Position numbers and translations under genes: made by a program | Notes under the pieces: model-generated | Seen by the model: only the letters and a program-made list of their open reading frames with translations | Told to the model about the DNA's origin: nothing | The model's database searches: none | In this document: positions 45,186 to 55,502 of the stretch, piece after piece | Layout of the letters: each line of letters begins with the position of its first letter | Numbering within the stretch: position 1 is the stretch's first letter | Assembly: GCF_000974985.2 (NCBI RefSeq) | Contig: NZ_LAVA02000003.1 | Coordinates: 124,001-188,000, forward strand | Source of the DNA: Streptomyces mangrovisoli | GTDB taxonomy: Bacteria; Actinomycetota; Actinomycetes; Streptomycetales; Streptomycetaceae | Reading direction: 5' to 3' | DNA: 64,000 bases

Positions 45186-46643
45186 ATGCCCGATGTCCGG
45201 CTGGCCTCGCCCCAGGGCAAGTGGATCGTGCTGACGACCGTCCTCGGCTCCAGCATGGCGCTGCTGGACTCGACGGTCGTCAACGTCGCCCTGCCCCGCA
45301 TCGGCGAGGATCTCGACGCCGAACTGTCCGCCCTCCAGTGGACGGTCAACGCCTACATGCTCACGCTGGCCGGGCTGATCCTGCTCGGCGGCTCCCTCGG
45401 CGACCGCTACGGGCGCCGGCGGATCTTCGTGACGGGTGTCGTGTGGTTCGCGGCGGCCTCCCTGCTGTGCGGGCTCGCCCCGACCGCCGGGGTGCTGATC
45501 GCCGCCCGCGCCCTACAGGGGGTCGGCGGAGCGCTGCTCACGCCGGGCTCGCTCGCGCTGATCCAGGCGTCCTTCCACCCCGACGACCGGGGGCGGGCGG
45601 TCGGGCTGTGGTCGGGTTTCGGCGGCATCGGCGCGGCCGTGGGTCCGTTCCTGGGCGGCTGGCTGGTGGCCGGGCCCGGCTGGCGCTGGGTGTTCCTGCT
45701 CAACGTGCCGCTGGCCCTGCTGTGCGTGCCGGTCGCGCTGCGCCACGTGCCGGAGTCGCGGGACGCGGGCGGGCACGGCCGCTTCGACGTGCTGGGCGCG
45801 GTGCTCGGCGCGCTGGCGCTCGCGCTGACGACGTATGCCCTGATCGAGGCGCGCTCGGGCTCGGTGGCCGTCGTGCTGAGCGCGGTCCTCGGGGTCGCGG
45901 CGGGCGTGGCGTTCGTGTGGGTGGAGCGGCACCGGCCGGATCCGATGCTGCCGCCGGGCATCTTCGCCTCCCGCCAGTTCACCTCGGTCAACCTGGTCAC
46001 CCTGTGCGTGTACGCGGCGTTCGGCGGCTTCTTCTTCCTCACCGCGCTCCAGTTGCAGGTGGTGGCCGGCTACTCGCCGCTCGGGGCGGGCACCGCGCTG
46101 CTGCCGACGACCGCGCTGATGCTGCTGTTCTCCGCCCGCTCGGGCGCCCTCGCCGACCGGATCGGGCCGCGCATCCCGCTGACCGCGGGACCGCTGGTGT
46201 GCGCGGCGGCGATGCTGCTCATGCTGCGGGTGGGCGAGGACGCGGACTACCTGACGGACGTGCTGCCCGCGGTGCTGGTGATGGGCGCCGGGATGGTCAC
46301 CCTGGTCGCCCCGCTGACCGCCACCGTCCTGGCCTCCCTGGACGCGTCCCGGGCGGGGCTGGCCAGCGGCGTCAACAACGCGGCGGCGCGCGTGGCGGGG
46401 CTGGTCGCGGTGGCGGCGCTGCCGGTGCTGACGGGGATGGGGCCGGACGCGTACCGCTCGGCGGGCGCCTTCGACACGGCGTTCCGGCGGGCGATGCCGA
46501 TCTGTGCGGGGGTGCTGGTGCTGGGGGCTGTGCTGGCGTTCTGCTTCGTCCGCCGCCCGACGCCCGGCTGCACCCGCCCGGAATGCCGCACCCACGGCTC
46601 GGTGACGACCCCGCCCCTGGAGGGTCACGGGGTCTCGGGCTGA
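45186..46643 (+). CDS. MFS drug exporter (DHA2, EmrB/QacA type)
   Basis: A 485-residue membrane protein beginning MPDVRLASPQGKWIVL. LLDSTVVNVALPRI (motif D1, about 24-37) and GGSLGDRYGRRRIFV (motif A, about 63-77) mark the DHA2 branch of 14-helix proton-coupled exporters. About 13-14 helices are seen. The tail CTRPECRTHGS has two Cys and a His after the last helix, an unusual feature. No TetR or MarR gene is adjacent, so regulation and substrate cannot be inferred. Confidence 0.9.
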   Translation: MPDVRLASPQGKWIVLTTVLGSSMALLDSTVVNVALPRIGEDLDAELSALQWTVNAYMLTLAGLILLGGSLGDRYGRRRIFVTGVVWFAAASLLCGLAPTAGVLIAARALQGVGGALLTPGSLALIQASFHPDDRGRAVGLWSGFGGIGAAVGPFLGGWLVAGPGWRWVFLLNVPLALLCVPVALRHVPESRDAGGHGRFDVLGAVLGALALALTTYALIEARSGSVAVVLSAVLGVAAGVAFVWVERHRPDPMLPPGIFASRQFTSVNLVTLCVYAAFGGFFFLTALQLQVVAGYSPLGAGTALLPTTALMLLFSARSGALADRIGPRIPLTAGPLVCAAAMLLMLRVGEDADYLTDVLPAVLVMGAGMVTLVAPLTATVLASLDASRAGLASGVNNAAARVAGLVAVAALPVLTGMGPDAYRSAGAFDTAFRRAMPICAGVLVLGAVLAFCFVRRPTPGCTRPECRTHGSVTTPPLEGHGVSG

Positions 46644-46691
46644 GGGCTCGGTCGGGGCTGCGTTTCCGGGTGCGGCCCGGCGGCGGGTCAT

Positions 46692-46810
46692 TCGCGCAGT
46701 TCCCCGCGCCCCTTACGGGTGCGGCCCGGCGGTGGGTTGCTCGCGCAGTTCCCCGCGCCCCTAAGACCGGGCCGCCGAGGGCGCCCCTTCAGGGGCGCGG
46801 GGAACTGCGC
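46692..46810. repeat. Streptomyces-type extragenic repeat, two direct and one inverted copy
   Basis: gcgcagttccccgcgcccct occurs at 46694-46713 and 46743-46762 and as its exact reverse complement at 46791-46810. The inverted pair can form a 20-bp stem and the third copy contains its own small hairpin (gcgcccc/ggggcgc). The element occupies the 311-base gap between the MFS and DUF3151 genes; no gene is seen there. It may act as terminator and as a mobile extragenic palindrome. Confidence 0.9.
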
Positions 46811-46954
46811 GAACGGCCACGACGGACCCGCAGTCGCCACACGGCCGGACACCCCCGCCCCTTGGGCGATCCGGCGACCCCATCCCGGGCCCCGGCCCAC
46901 CACCGTCGAGCCCAGCCGCGCGCGCCCACCGCAGGCTGAGCCACACTGGAACCC

Positions 46955-47368
46955 ATGACGATTCACGAGAACCTCCTCGGGGGCCCGCCCCCGACCCAAC
47001 TCCCCGACGACCCGGAACCCCGCGAACTGCTGGCGAGCGGCACCGCGCCCGCGGACGTCGCCGCGCGGTACCCCACCTCGTCGCTGGCCTGGGCCAGGCT
47101 CGCCGACGAGGCGTTCGAGCGGGGCTCGGTCGTGGAGTCGTACGCCTATGCCCGCACGGGCTACCACCGCGGCCTGGACGCGCTGCGCCGGGCCGGCTGG
47201 AAGGGCCACGGCCCCATCCCCTGGGAGCACGAGCCCAACCGCGGCTTCCTGCGCGCCCTGCACGCCCTCGCGCGCGCCGCGCAGTCGATCGGCGAGCAGG
47301 AGGAGTACCAGCGCTGCGCGCAGTTCCTGAAGGACTCCTCGCCCGCGGCCGCCCAGACCCTGGGATGA
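46955..47368 (+). CDS. DUF3151 family protein
   Basis: A 137-residue cytoplasmic helical protein starting MTIHENLLGGPPPTQLPDDPEPRELL. The pattern YPTSSLAWARLADEAFERGSVVESYAYARTGYHRGLDALRRAGWKGHGPIPWEHEPNRGFLRALHALARAA is characteristic of DUF3151, an actinobacterial family with a TPR-like look. Role unknown. It lies 145 bases upstream of kynA in the same direction, probably as a separate unit. Confidence 0.88.
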   Translation: MTIHENLLGGPPPTQLPDDPEPRELLASGTAPADVAARYPTSSLAWARLADEAFERGSVVESYAYARTGYHRGLDALRRAGWKGHGPIPWEHEPNRGFLRALHALARAAQSIGEQEEYQRCAQFLKDSSPAAAQTLG

Positions 47369-47513
47369 CCCGAGCGTGACCGGCGGGCCCGTCCGTGGCG
47401 GGCGGGCCTTGCCGTTTCGGGCGGGATTGTTGAAGGATGCCGCTGGGGACCGGGGCCCCCGTGCCGGCATCGGCAGGGGCGGACCGCTACCCTCAGCAAC
47501 ACAGGAGACAGCG

Positions 47514-48362
47514 ATGTCCCAACAGGCTCATCGGTCCTACGAGACTCAGGAGCCCGAGACTCCGCACCTCGACTTCGCCGGCACCACGCCGTACGAGGAC
47601 TACGTCAAGGCGGACGTGCTCACCCACCTCCAGCACACCCTCTCGGACGACCCCGGCGAGATGGTCTTCCTGGTCACCACCCAGGTCATGGAGCTGTGGT
47701 TCACGGTGATCGTGCACGAGTGGGAGACCGCGGCGCGGGCGCTGCGCGAGGACCGGGTGTCCGTCGCGATCGAGGCACTGAAGCGTTCCACGCACGAGCT
47801 GGAGGCGCTCAACGCCTCCTGGAAGCCGCTCGGCCGGCTCACCCCCGCGCAGTTCAACGCCTACCGCAGCGCCCTCGGCGAGGGCTCCGGCTTCCAGTCG
47901 GCGATGTACCGGCGCATGGAGTTCCTGCTCGGCGAGAAGTCCGCGTCGATGCTGGTCCCGCACCGCGGCGCCCCGCGCGTCCACGCGGAGCTGGAGAAGG
48001 CGCTGCACGAGCCGAGCCTCTACGACGAGGTGCTGCGGCTGCTCGCCCGGCGCGGCCACGCCGTACCGGCGGACGTGCTGGAGCGCGACCTGACCCTGCG
48101 CCACGAGCCCTCCGACGCCGTCGAGGCGGTCTGGACGGCGGTCTACGCCGGTGACGGCGAGGACGAGGTCGCCCGGCTCGGCGAGGCGCTGACCGACGTG
48201 GCCGAACTGGTCTGGCGCTGGCGCAACGACCACCTGGTCGCCACCCGCCGCGCGATGGGCGCCAAGGCCGGCACCGGCGGCTCCGCCGGGGTGGCCTGGC
48301 TGGAGAAGCGCGCCCGCAAGAACGTCTTCCCCGAGCTGTGGACTGCGAGGTCCTATGTCTGA
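47514..48362 (+). CDS. kynA: Tryptophan 2,3-dioxygenase
   Basis: A 282-residue haem enzyme that opens the indole ring of tryptophan to N-formylkynurenine, first step of the kynurenine pathway. ACAGGAGACA lies just before ATG 47514. Family blocks: PYEDYVKADVLTHLQ (about 27-41), MVFLVTTQVMELWFTVIVHE, GEGSGFQSAMYRRMEFLLGEK (about 122-142) and the haem-ligand His240 in RNDHLVATRRAMG, then GTGGSAGVAWLEKR and FPELWTARS. Its last eight bases overlap the start of kynU, coupling the two. Confidence 0.96.
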   Translation: MSQQAHRSYETQEPETPHLDFAGTTPYEDYVKADVLTHLQHTLSDDPGEMVFLVTTQVMELWFTVIVHEWETAARALREDRVSVAIEALKRSTHELEALNASWKPLGRLTPAQFNAYRSALGEGSGFQSAMYRRMEFLLGEKSASMLVPHRGAPRVHAELEKALHEPSLYDEVLRLLARRGHAVPADVLERDLTLRHEPSDAVEAVWTAVYAGDGEDEVARLGEALTDVAELVWRWRNDHLVATRRAMGAKAGTGGSAGVAWLEKRARKNVFPELWTARSYV

Positions 48363-49626
48363 GCCCGCCCTGACCGAGCCCGCCCTGACCGAGCCCGCAC
48401 GGATCGGGTCCGCCCCGGTCGAGTCCGCCCTCGCCGAGCTCGCCCGGCGCGCCGAGAAGCTGGACGCCGCCGACGAACTGGCCGCCAAGCGGCAGGAGTT
48501 CGTCCTCGACGACGGTGTCTACCTGGACGGCAACTCGCTCGGCGCGCTGGCCGCGCACGTGCCCGGCCGCGTCGAGGACGTGGTGCGCCGCCAGTGGGGC
48601 GAGATGCGCATCCGCTCCTGGACCGAGGGCGGCTGGTGGACGGCGCCCGAGCGGATCGGCGACCGGATCGCGCCGCTGGTCGGCGCGGCCCCCGGCACGG
48701 TCGTGGTCGGCGACTCCACCAGCGTCAACGTCTTCAAGGCGCTGGTCGCGGCGGTCCGGATCGCCGGGGACGGGCGGGACGAGATCCTCGTCGACGCCAC
48801 CACCTTCCCCACCGACGGCTACATCGCCGAGTCGGCGGCCCGGATGACCGGCCGCACCCTGCGCCCGGTCGCCCCCGCCGAGGTGCCGGACGCGCTGTCC
48901 GGCCGTACGGCCGCGGTGCTGCTCAACCACGTGGACTACCGCACCGGCCGGCTGCACGACCTGCCCGCGCTCACGGCGGCGATCCACGCGGCGGGCGCCC
49001 TCGCCGTCTGGGACCTGTGCCACAGCGCGGGCGCGCTGCCGGTCGGCCTGGACGGGCACGGGGTGGACCTGGCGGTCGGCTGCACCTACAAGTACCTCAA
49101 CGGCGGCCCCGGTTCACCGGCCTTCCTCTACGTCCGCGAGGGACTCCAGGACCGGTTCGACTCCCCGCTGCCCGGCTGGAACTCCCATGTGGAGCCGTTC
49201 GGGATGCGCGGCACGTACGAGCCCGCGGCGGGCGCCGTGCGCGGCCGGGTCGGCACCCCCGACATCCTCTCCCTGCTCGCCCTGGAGGCGGCCCTGGAGG
49301 TGTGGGACGGGGTGTCGGTGGACGCGGTGCGCGCCAAGTCGCTCGCGCTCACGGACTTCTTCCTGGAGTGCGTCGGCCGGTACGTGCCCGAGGGCAGGGT
49401 CGAGTCGATCACGCCGGCCGCGCACGCCGAGCGCGGCAGCCAGGTCGCGCTGCGCTGCGACGACTCGGCGCGCGTGATGCAGGGCCTGATCGAGCGCGGT
49501 GTGGTCGGCGACTTCCGCCACCCGGACGTGCTCCGCTTCGGCTTCACCCCGCTGTACGTCGGCTTCGCGGACGCGGAGCGGGCGGCGCGGGTGCTGGCGG
49601 AGGTACTGGCCGAGGTCACGGGCTGA
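48355..49626 (+). CDS. kynU: Kynureninase
   Basis: A 423-residue PLP enzyme that cleaves kynurenine to anthranilate and alanine. The N-terminus has three EPALTEPA-type repeats (encoded by direct repeats near 48361-48400) not found in the core family. The PLP lysine is Lys246 in GCTYKYLNGGPGSPAF, and LDGNSLGALAAHVPG, GDSTSVNVFKAL and WDLCHSAGALPVGLDGHGVD are typical. A 13-bp terminator follows. Product anthranilate could feed tryptophan salvage, quinolone signals or antibiotics. Confidence 0.96.
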   Translation: MSEPALTEPALTEPARIGSAPVESALAELARRAEKLDAADELAAKRQEFVLDDGVYLDGNSLGALAAHVPGRVEDVVRRQWGEMRIRSWTEGGWWTAPERIGDRIAPLVGAAPGTVVVGDSTSVNVFKALVAAVRIAGDGRDEILVDATTFPTDGYIAESAARMTGRTLRPVAPAEVPDALSGRTAAVLLNHVDYRTGRLHDLPALTAAIHAAGALAVWDLCHSAGALPVGLDGHGVDLAVGCTYKYLNGGPGSPAFLYVREGLQDRFDSPLPGWNSHVEPFGMRGTYEPAAGAVRGRVGTPDILSLLALEAALEVWDGVSVDAVRAKSLALTDFFLECVGRYVPEGRVESITPAAHAERGSQVALRCDDSARVMQGLIERGVVGDFRHPDVLRFGFTPLYVGFADAERAARVLAEVLAEVTG

Positions 49627-49655
49627 GACGTGGGCCGCTGAGGCCCTCGCCGTGA

Positions 49656-49685
49656 GGCCGGTCCGGGGTGTGCCCCGGACCGGCC
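49656..49685 (+). terminator. Terminator of kynA-kynU
   Basis: Perfect 13-bp stem (ggccggtccgggg with ccccggaccggcc, loop tgtg) followed by TTT. Confidence 0.88.
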
Positions 49686-49875
49686 TTTCGCCTGCGCGTC
49701 GCCCTTCCGCTGTTTCGCCACCCTTCCGTGACACTTCCGGCGCGGGTGAACCGTTTATCCCTCACCCTGCGTGACATCCCCGTGTCCGCGCACGTCATAG
49801 GCCTGATACCGTCCCGGAACGGCCGCATATTCACCTGGTCCGCCCAAATACGGTTCATCGCTGAGAGGTTGGAGC

Positions 49876-50757
49876 ATGCCGGACGACGTCGCCGCAGCCC
49901 GGGCCACCGCCGAGGAGGAGTCCGCCTTCTCCCACCCGCATGTCGACCCCGACGCCACGGCCGCCTACGGCGACCATCCGGACCAGGTGATCGACTTCTT
50001 CGCGCCGCGCGGCGAGGGCGCCCCCGACGGACTCGCCCCCCTGGTCGTCCTGCTGCACGGCGGCGCCTGGCGGGCCCCCTACGACCGGGCGCACGTCAGC
50101 CCGCTGGCCGGCTTCCTGGCCGGTCAGGGCTTCGCGGTGGCCAGCGTCGAGTACCGGCGCGGCGCCGCGGGCGCGGACGGCGGTGGTGCCCCGGTCGCCG
50201 GGCGCTGGCCGGACACCTTCGACGACGTCGCCGCCGCCTTGGACGCGCTGCCCGCCCTGGTGCGGGAGATCCTGCCGGGGGCCGACCCGCGCCGCACCGT
50301 GCTCACCGGCCATTCCGCCGGCGGGCACCTGGCGCTGTGGGCGGCGGCCCGTCATGTGCTGCCGGCCGGCGCGCCCTGGCGCACGGACGGCCCGGCCGAG
50401 CTGCGCGGGGTCGTCGCGCTCGCCCCGATCGCGGACTTCGAGGTCGCCGAGAAGCTGGAGGTGTGCGGCCACGCATCGCTCCAACTCCTAGGCGGGGACG
50501 AGCTGTTCGCCGACCGCAGGCCGTACGCCGACCCGGCGCTGCTGCTGCCCACCGGCATCGCGACCACGGTCGTGCAGGGCCGCGCCGACGACGTCGTACC
50601 GCAGGCGGTCGCCGAGGCGTACGCCGAAGCGGCGGCGAAGGCGGGCGAGATGGTGGGCCTGACGCTGCTGGAGGACGTCGGCCACTTCCCGCTGATCGAC
50701 CCGGCGGCGGATGCCTGCGCGGTGGTCGCGGAGGAGATCGCCCAGCTGGCCTGGTGA
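49876..50757 (+). CDS. Alpha/beta hydrolase, probable kynurenine formamidase
   Basis: A 293-residue hydrolase. It has the HGG-x-W oxyanion motif (HGGAW, about residues 61-65) that marks arylformamidases of the alpha/beta fold, the nucleophile elbow GHSAGGHLALW (Ser near 147) and a late GHFP with the catalytic His near 269. The reaction would convert N-formylkynurenine to kynurenine and formate, the missing step between kynA and kynU, whose genes lie immediately upstream. The terminator between them means it has its own promoter. A carboxylesterase role cannot be excluded. Confidence 0.8.
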   Translation: MPDDVAAARATAEEESAFSHPHVDPDATAAYGDHPDQVIDFFAPRGEGAPDGLAPLVVLLHGGAWRAPYDRAHVSPLAGFLAGQGFAVASVEYRRGAAGADGGGAPVAGRWPDTFDDVAAALDALPALVREILPGADPRRTVLTGHSAGGHLALWAAARHVLPAGAPWRTDGPAELRGVVALAPIADFEVAEKLEVCGHASLQLLGGDELFADRRPYADPALLLPTGIATTVVQGRADDVVPQAVAEAYAEAAAKAGEMVGLTLLEDVGHFPLIDPAADACAVVAEEIAQLAW

Positions 50758-50817
50758 CACCGGCGCCGGTCGGAACGGGGCTGGTCAGATGGGGGCCGCG
50801 CGGGCTAGCGTCCGTGC

Positions 50818-52038
50818 ATGGCAGCCGTATCCGATCTCGCCTTCGATCCCTGGGACCCGGCGTTCCTCGCGAACCCGTACCCCGCGTACGCCGAGCTGCG
50901 CGAGCGCGGCCGGGTGATCCGCTTCGAGCCGACCGACCAGTGGCTGGTCCCGCACCACGCGGACGTCTCGGCGCTGCTGCGCGACCGCCGTCTGGGCCGC
51001 ACCTACCAGCACCGCTTCGAGCACGAGGACTTCGGCCGTACGGCGCCCCCGGCGGAGCACGAGCCGTTCCACACGCTCAACGACCACGGGATGCTCGACC
51101 TGGAGCCGCCGGACCACACCCGGATCCGGCGCCTGGTGTCGAAGGCGTTCACGCCGCGCACGGTGGACCGGCTGGTGCCGTACGTCGAGAACCTGGCCGG
51201 TGAGCTGGTCGCCGCCCTGGTCGCGGCGGGCGGGGGCGATCTGCTCACCGATGTCGCCGAGCCGCTGCCGGTCGCGGTGATCGCCGAGATGCTCGGCATC
51301 CCGGAGTCCGACCGCGCCCAGCTGCGGCCCTGGTCGGCGGACATCTGCGGGATGTACGAGCTGAACCCGTCCGAGGACACCGCGGCGCGGGCGGTCCGGG
51401 CGTCGGAGGAGTTCTCGGAGTATCTGCGCGAGCTGATCGCGGCCCGCCGCAAGGACCCCGGCGACGACCTGATCTCCGGGCTGATCGAGGCGCACGACGA
51501 GGGCGACCGGCTCACCGAGCAGGAGATGATCTCCACGGCGGTGCTGCTGCTCAACGCGGGCCACGAGGCCACGGTCAACGCGACCGTGAACGGCTGGGCG
51601 GCGCTGTTCCGCAACCCCGGCCAGCTCGCCGCCCTGCGCGCGGACCACTCGCTCGTCCCCTCGGCGATCGAGGAGCTGATGCGGTACGACACCCCGCTCC
51701 AGCTGTTCGAACGCTGGGTCCTCGACGACATCGAGATCGACGGCACGACGATCCCGCGCGGCGCGGAGATCGCGATGCTCTTCGGCTCCGCCAACCACGA
51801 CCCGGCGGTCTTCGCCGCCCCGGAGCGCCTGGACCTGACCCGGCGCGAGAACCCGCACATCTCCTTCAGCGCGGGCATCCACTACTGCATCGGCGCCCCC
51901 CTGGCCCGCATCGAACTGGCGGCCTCGATGCGCGCGCTGCTGACCCAGGCGCCGACGCTGACCCTGGCCGCGGACCCGGAACGCAAGCCGAACTTCGTGA
52001 TCCGGGGGCTGGAGGGGCTGAACGTGCGGGTGGGGTGA
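50818..52038 (+). CDS. Cytochrome P450 monooxygenase
   Basis: A 406-residue soluble bacterial P450. Landmarks: HTRIRRLVSKAFTPR (C helix, about 101-115), the I-helix oxygen-activating segment LLLNAGHEATVNA (about 243-255; Ala-Thr in place of the usual Thr-Thr), EELMR (ExxR, about 282-286) and the haem loop FSAGIHYCIGAPLARIEL with Cys357. No ferredoxin or reductase gene is next to it, so it uses partners elsewhere. It starts 60 bases after the formamidase-like gene; a role on an indole or anthranilate compound is possible. The sequence resembles CYP105/CYP107-type enzymes, not assignable further by eye. Confidence 0.93.
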   Translation: MAAVSDLAFDPWDPAFLANPYPAYAELRERGRVIRFEPTDQWLVPHHADVSALLRDRRLGRTYQHRFEHEDFGRTAPPAEHEPFHTLNDHGMLDLEPPDHTRIRRLVSKAFTPRTVDRLVPYVENLAGELVAALVAAGGGDLLTDVAEPLPVAVIAEMLGIPESDRAQLRPWSADICGMYELNPSEDTAARAVRASEEFSEYLRELIAARRKDPGDDLISGLIEAHDEGDRLTEQEMISTAVLLLNAGHEATVNATVNGWAALFRNPGQLAALRADHSLVPSAIEELMRYDTPLQLFERWVLDDIEIDGTTIPRGAEIAMLFGSANHDPAVFAAPERLDLTRRENPHISFSAGIHYCIGAPLARIELAASMRALLTQAPTLTLAADPERKPNFVIRGLEGLNVRVG

Positions 52039-52144
52039 GGGAGACCGGGCGAGACGATCACCCGTTCGGCTGATCATCGAGCCATACCGCCCGGCGGCCG
52101 ACCGTGGCTCGTCACGCTGGTGCCTGCCTGCGAAGGGAGGCACC

Positions 52145-52741
52145 ATGACGGTCATGGCAGAGCGCGCGTCATCCCCGTTGTCGGTCGACATGTTCGAGCG
52201 GATCGCCGAGTTCGCCGAGTCCCAGGACGACACCGTCAGGTTCGAGTTCATCGACGGACGGATCGGGCTCAGGAAAATGACGAACGGCACCCACGGCGAG
52301 ATCGCGATGTGGTTGGTCTTCCACTGCAAGCAGGCGCGGTCCGATCTCACCCTCAACGTGACCGGGCAGGGGTTGAAGGTCGCGTCGTACCGCAGCGGCC
52401 GTGCCCGGCCCGATGCCGTGCTGGCACCGGTGGGGCACTTCAACGGTCAGGGCGACTGGGCCGACCCCGACGGCGTGCTGATGGCCGTCGAGATCACGTC
52501 GTACGACTCGGACACCCACAACCGCGACCGGGTGGAGAAGCCCCGGGCCTACGCGGAGGCGGGTATCCCCGTCTACCTGCTGATCGACCGCGACAAGGAC
52601 TCGGTCGTCGTGCACAGCGACCCGGACCCGAAGGACGGCTACCGGGACATCCACCTGGTGCGGCTCGGCGGCAAGGTCTCCCTGCCCGAGCCCGTCGGCA
52701 TCGAACTCGACACCGAGGAGCTCAGGCAGTACGCCGACTGA
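52145..52741 (+). CDS. Uma2 family (DUF820) putative endonuclease
   Basis: A 198-residue protein of the PD-(D/E)XK fold. AAGGGAGG lies before ATG 52145. The motif order agrees with Uma2: FEFIDGRIGLRKM, then SGRARPDAVLAPV (Asp, about 85), AVEITSYDSDTHNRDRVEKPRAYAEAGIPVYLLIDRD (Glu in VEIT, about 118). Uma2 genes are highly amplified in Streptomyces and cyanobacteria; their substrates are unknown and many occur alone, as here. Convergent with the ABC permease gene. Confidence 0.88.
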   Translation: MTVMAERASSPLSVDMFERIAEFAESQDDTVRFEFIDGRIGLRKMTNGTHGEIAMWLVFHCKQARSDLTLNVTGQGLKVASYRSGRARPDAVLAPVGHFNGQGDWADPDGVLMAVEITSYDSDTHNRDRVEKPRAYAEAGIPVYLLIDRDKDSVVVHSDPDPKDGYRDIHLVRLGGKVSLPEPVGIELDTEELRQYAD

Positions 52742-52779
52742 GACCGCCTGCCGCCTGCCGTCCGCCGCGAGCCCGGTCG

Positions 52780-54380
52780 TCAGGTGGTCAGATCCCGCCT
52801 CCGCAGCCCCGCGAGCCCGCCGCCCAGCAGCGCCGCCGCCAGGCCCAGCAGGGCGAGCACCGGCTCCCAGCGCATCGCCACGCCCGGCAGCTTCGGCAGG
52901 TGACCGAAGGGGGACAGGTCGAGCACGATCTGCGGTGCGTTCAGGGCCGGGCCCACCCAGCCGATCAGGAGCACGGCGACCGCGACCGCCCAGGCCCCCG
53001 GTGCCAGCCTGGGTGCGAGGCCGTACAGCAGGACCGTGACCGCGCCGATCACCCAGATCGCCGGGAGCTGCACCAGGCAGGCGCCGAGCAGCGGGCCGAC
53101 GTCCCTCCCGTAGCCGGCCGCGAGGCCCAGCGCCGCCAGGGTCATGATCAGGGCCGAGCCGCCGAACGCGATCACCAGATGGCCGGCCGCCCAGCGCAGC
53201 CGGCCCACCGGGCAGGCCAGCAGCGGTTCCGCGCGGCCCGAGGTCTCCTCGCCGTGCAGCCGCAGCACCGAACCCACCACGAACAGCGCGGCGACCAGGC
53301 CGAGGATGCCGGCCATCGACGCCAGGAACGCGTTCGTGACCCCGCTCTGGCCGCCCATCCGCTCGAAGATCTCCCGGGTGGCCTTGTTGGTGCCGACCAG
53401 GTCGGCCGCGCTGCCCGCCATCGAGCCGAACACGGCCCCGGCGAGGAGGAACCCCGCCGCCCAGCCCAGCAGGGCGCCCCGCTGGAGCCGCAGCGCCAGG
53501 GCGCCCACGGAGCCCAGGGTGCCGGCGGGCGGGCCGGGCCGGGCGGGCAGCAGGCCCATGCCGAGGTCGCGGCGGCCCGCGAGCGTGTAGGCGGCGACCG
53601 CCTGGACGGCCACCGCCGCCACCGACAGCCCGAGCACCCACCAGCGTTCGCCGGCGAAGGACCGCAGGTTCTCCAGCCAGCCGAGCGGGGAGAGCCAGGT
53701 GAGCACGGAGGAGCCGTCGGCCGTCCCGGAGTCGCCCGCCGCGCGCAGCACGAAGGCCGCGCCGAGGACCGCCGACGTCAGCCCGCGCGCCGGCCGCGCG
53801 CTCTCCGTGAGCTGGGCCGCGATCGCCGCCATGGTCGCGAAGACCATGCCGACGGCGGCGAGGCCGAGGCCGAAGCAGAGCGCGCCCGCGAGGCCGAGGC
53901 GGGCCAGGCCCGCCGTGACCAGCAGCGCCAGGGCCGCGTTGGGCACCAGGGCGGCGAGCAGGGCCGCGGTGAGCGGGGCCCGGCGGCCCACCGCCCCGGA
54001 CGCGACCAGCTCGTACCGCCCGCTCTCCTCCTCGTCCCGGGTGTGCCGTACGACGACCAGCAGGCTGGTGACCGCCGCGAGGACGCCCGCGTACACGCCC
54101 ACCCGCCAGGCCGTCAGCGCGCCGGTCGAGGTGGCGAACAGGGGGCCGATCAGGGCGCGGAAGGAGGCGTTCGTGAGCACCTGGTGCATCAGGTCGGCGC
54201 GGTCGCCGGGGGTGGCGTAGAGGCCGTCGAGGGTGTTCGGCATGGAGAGGACCATCAGCGTGTTCACCGCGACCCAGACCGGGGCGAGCACCCGGTCGCG
54301 GCGCAGCGCGAACCGCAACAGCGTCCCGGTGCCCGCGAGTTGGCGGTCCCGGCCGGTCGGTGCGGGGAGCGCGTACGCTG

Positions 54381-54384
<4 letters not shown>
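52780..54384 (-). CDS. ABC exporter permease (two-part, 12-helix type)
   Basis: A 534-residue membrane protein. Its ATG overlaps the stop of the ATPase gene (ATGA), so the two are coupled. Two halves of about six helices each are visible, one beginning [18 protein letters not shown] and one [21 protein letters not shown], each followed by an E-x-S-G-R signature ([18 protein letters not shown], about 113-130, and [18 protein letters not shown], about 395-412). This pattern is typical of actinobacterial ABC-2-like antibiotic or polyketide exporters. No biosynthetic genes lie nearby. Confidence 0.9.
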
Positions 54385-55274
<890 letters not shown>

Positions 55275-55395
55275 GCGCCCGAAAGTACGCTCCCGCGCCC
55301 CCGGTGAGCAGCCCTTTCGCCGGTGCGGACGAAAGAAGGCCGAGCCGGTCACCGACCGCGGGCCGACCGCCTGCGGTGAGTGGCCCCGACGCCCC

Positions 55396-55500
55396 CTTGC
55401 CGACCGCCTGCTCCGGGTGGCATGGCGACCTCTTGCCGACGGCCTGCTTCGGGTGGCACGGGCGACCGGTGGCCGACCGCCCGCTTCGGGTGGCGTCGGT
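55396..55500. repeat. Degenerate 36-38 bp tandem repeat
   Basis: Three copies of a unit close to gccgaccgcctgctt-cgggtggca start near 55399, 55435 and 55471, between the ABC ATPase gene and the lipid-kinase-like gene. No gene is supported in the 228-base gap. Confidence 0.65.
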
Positions 55501-55502
55501 TC

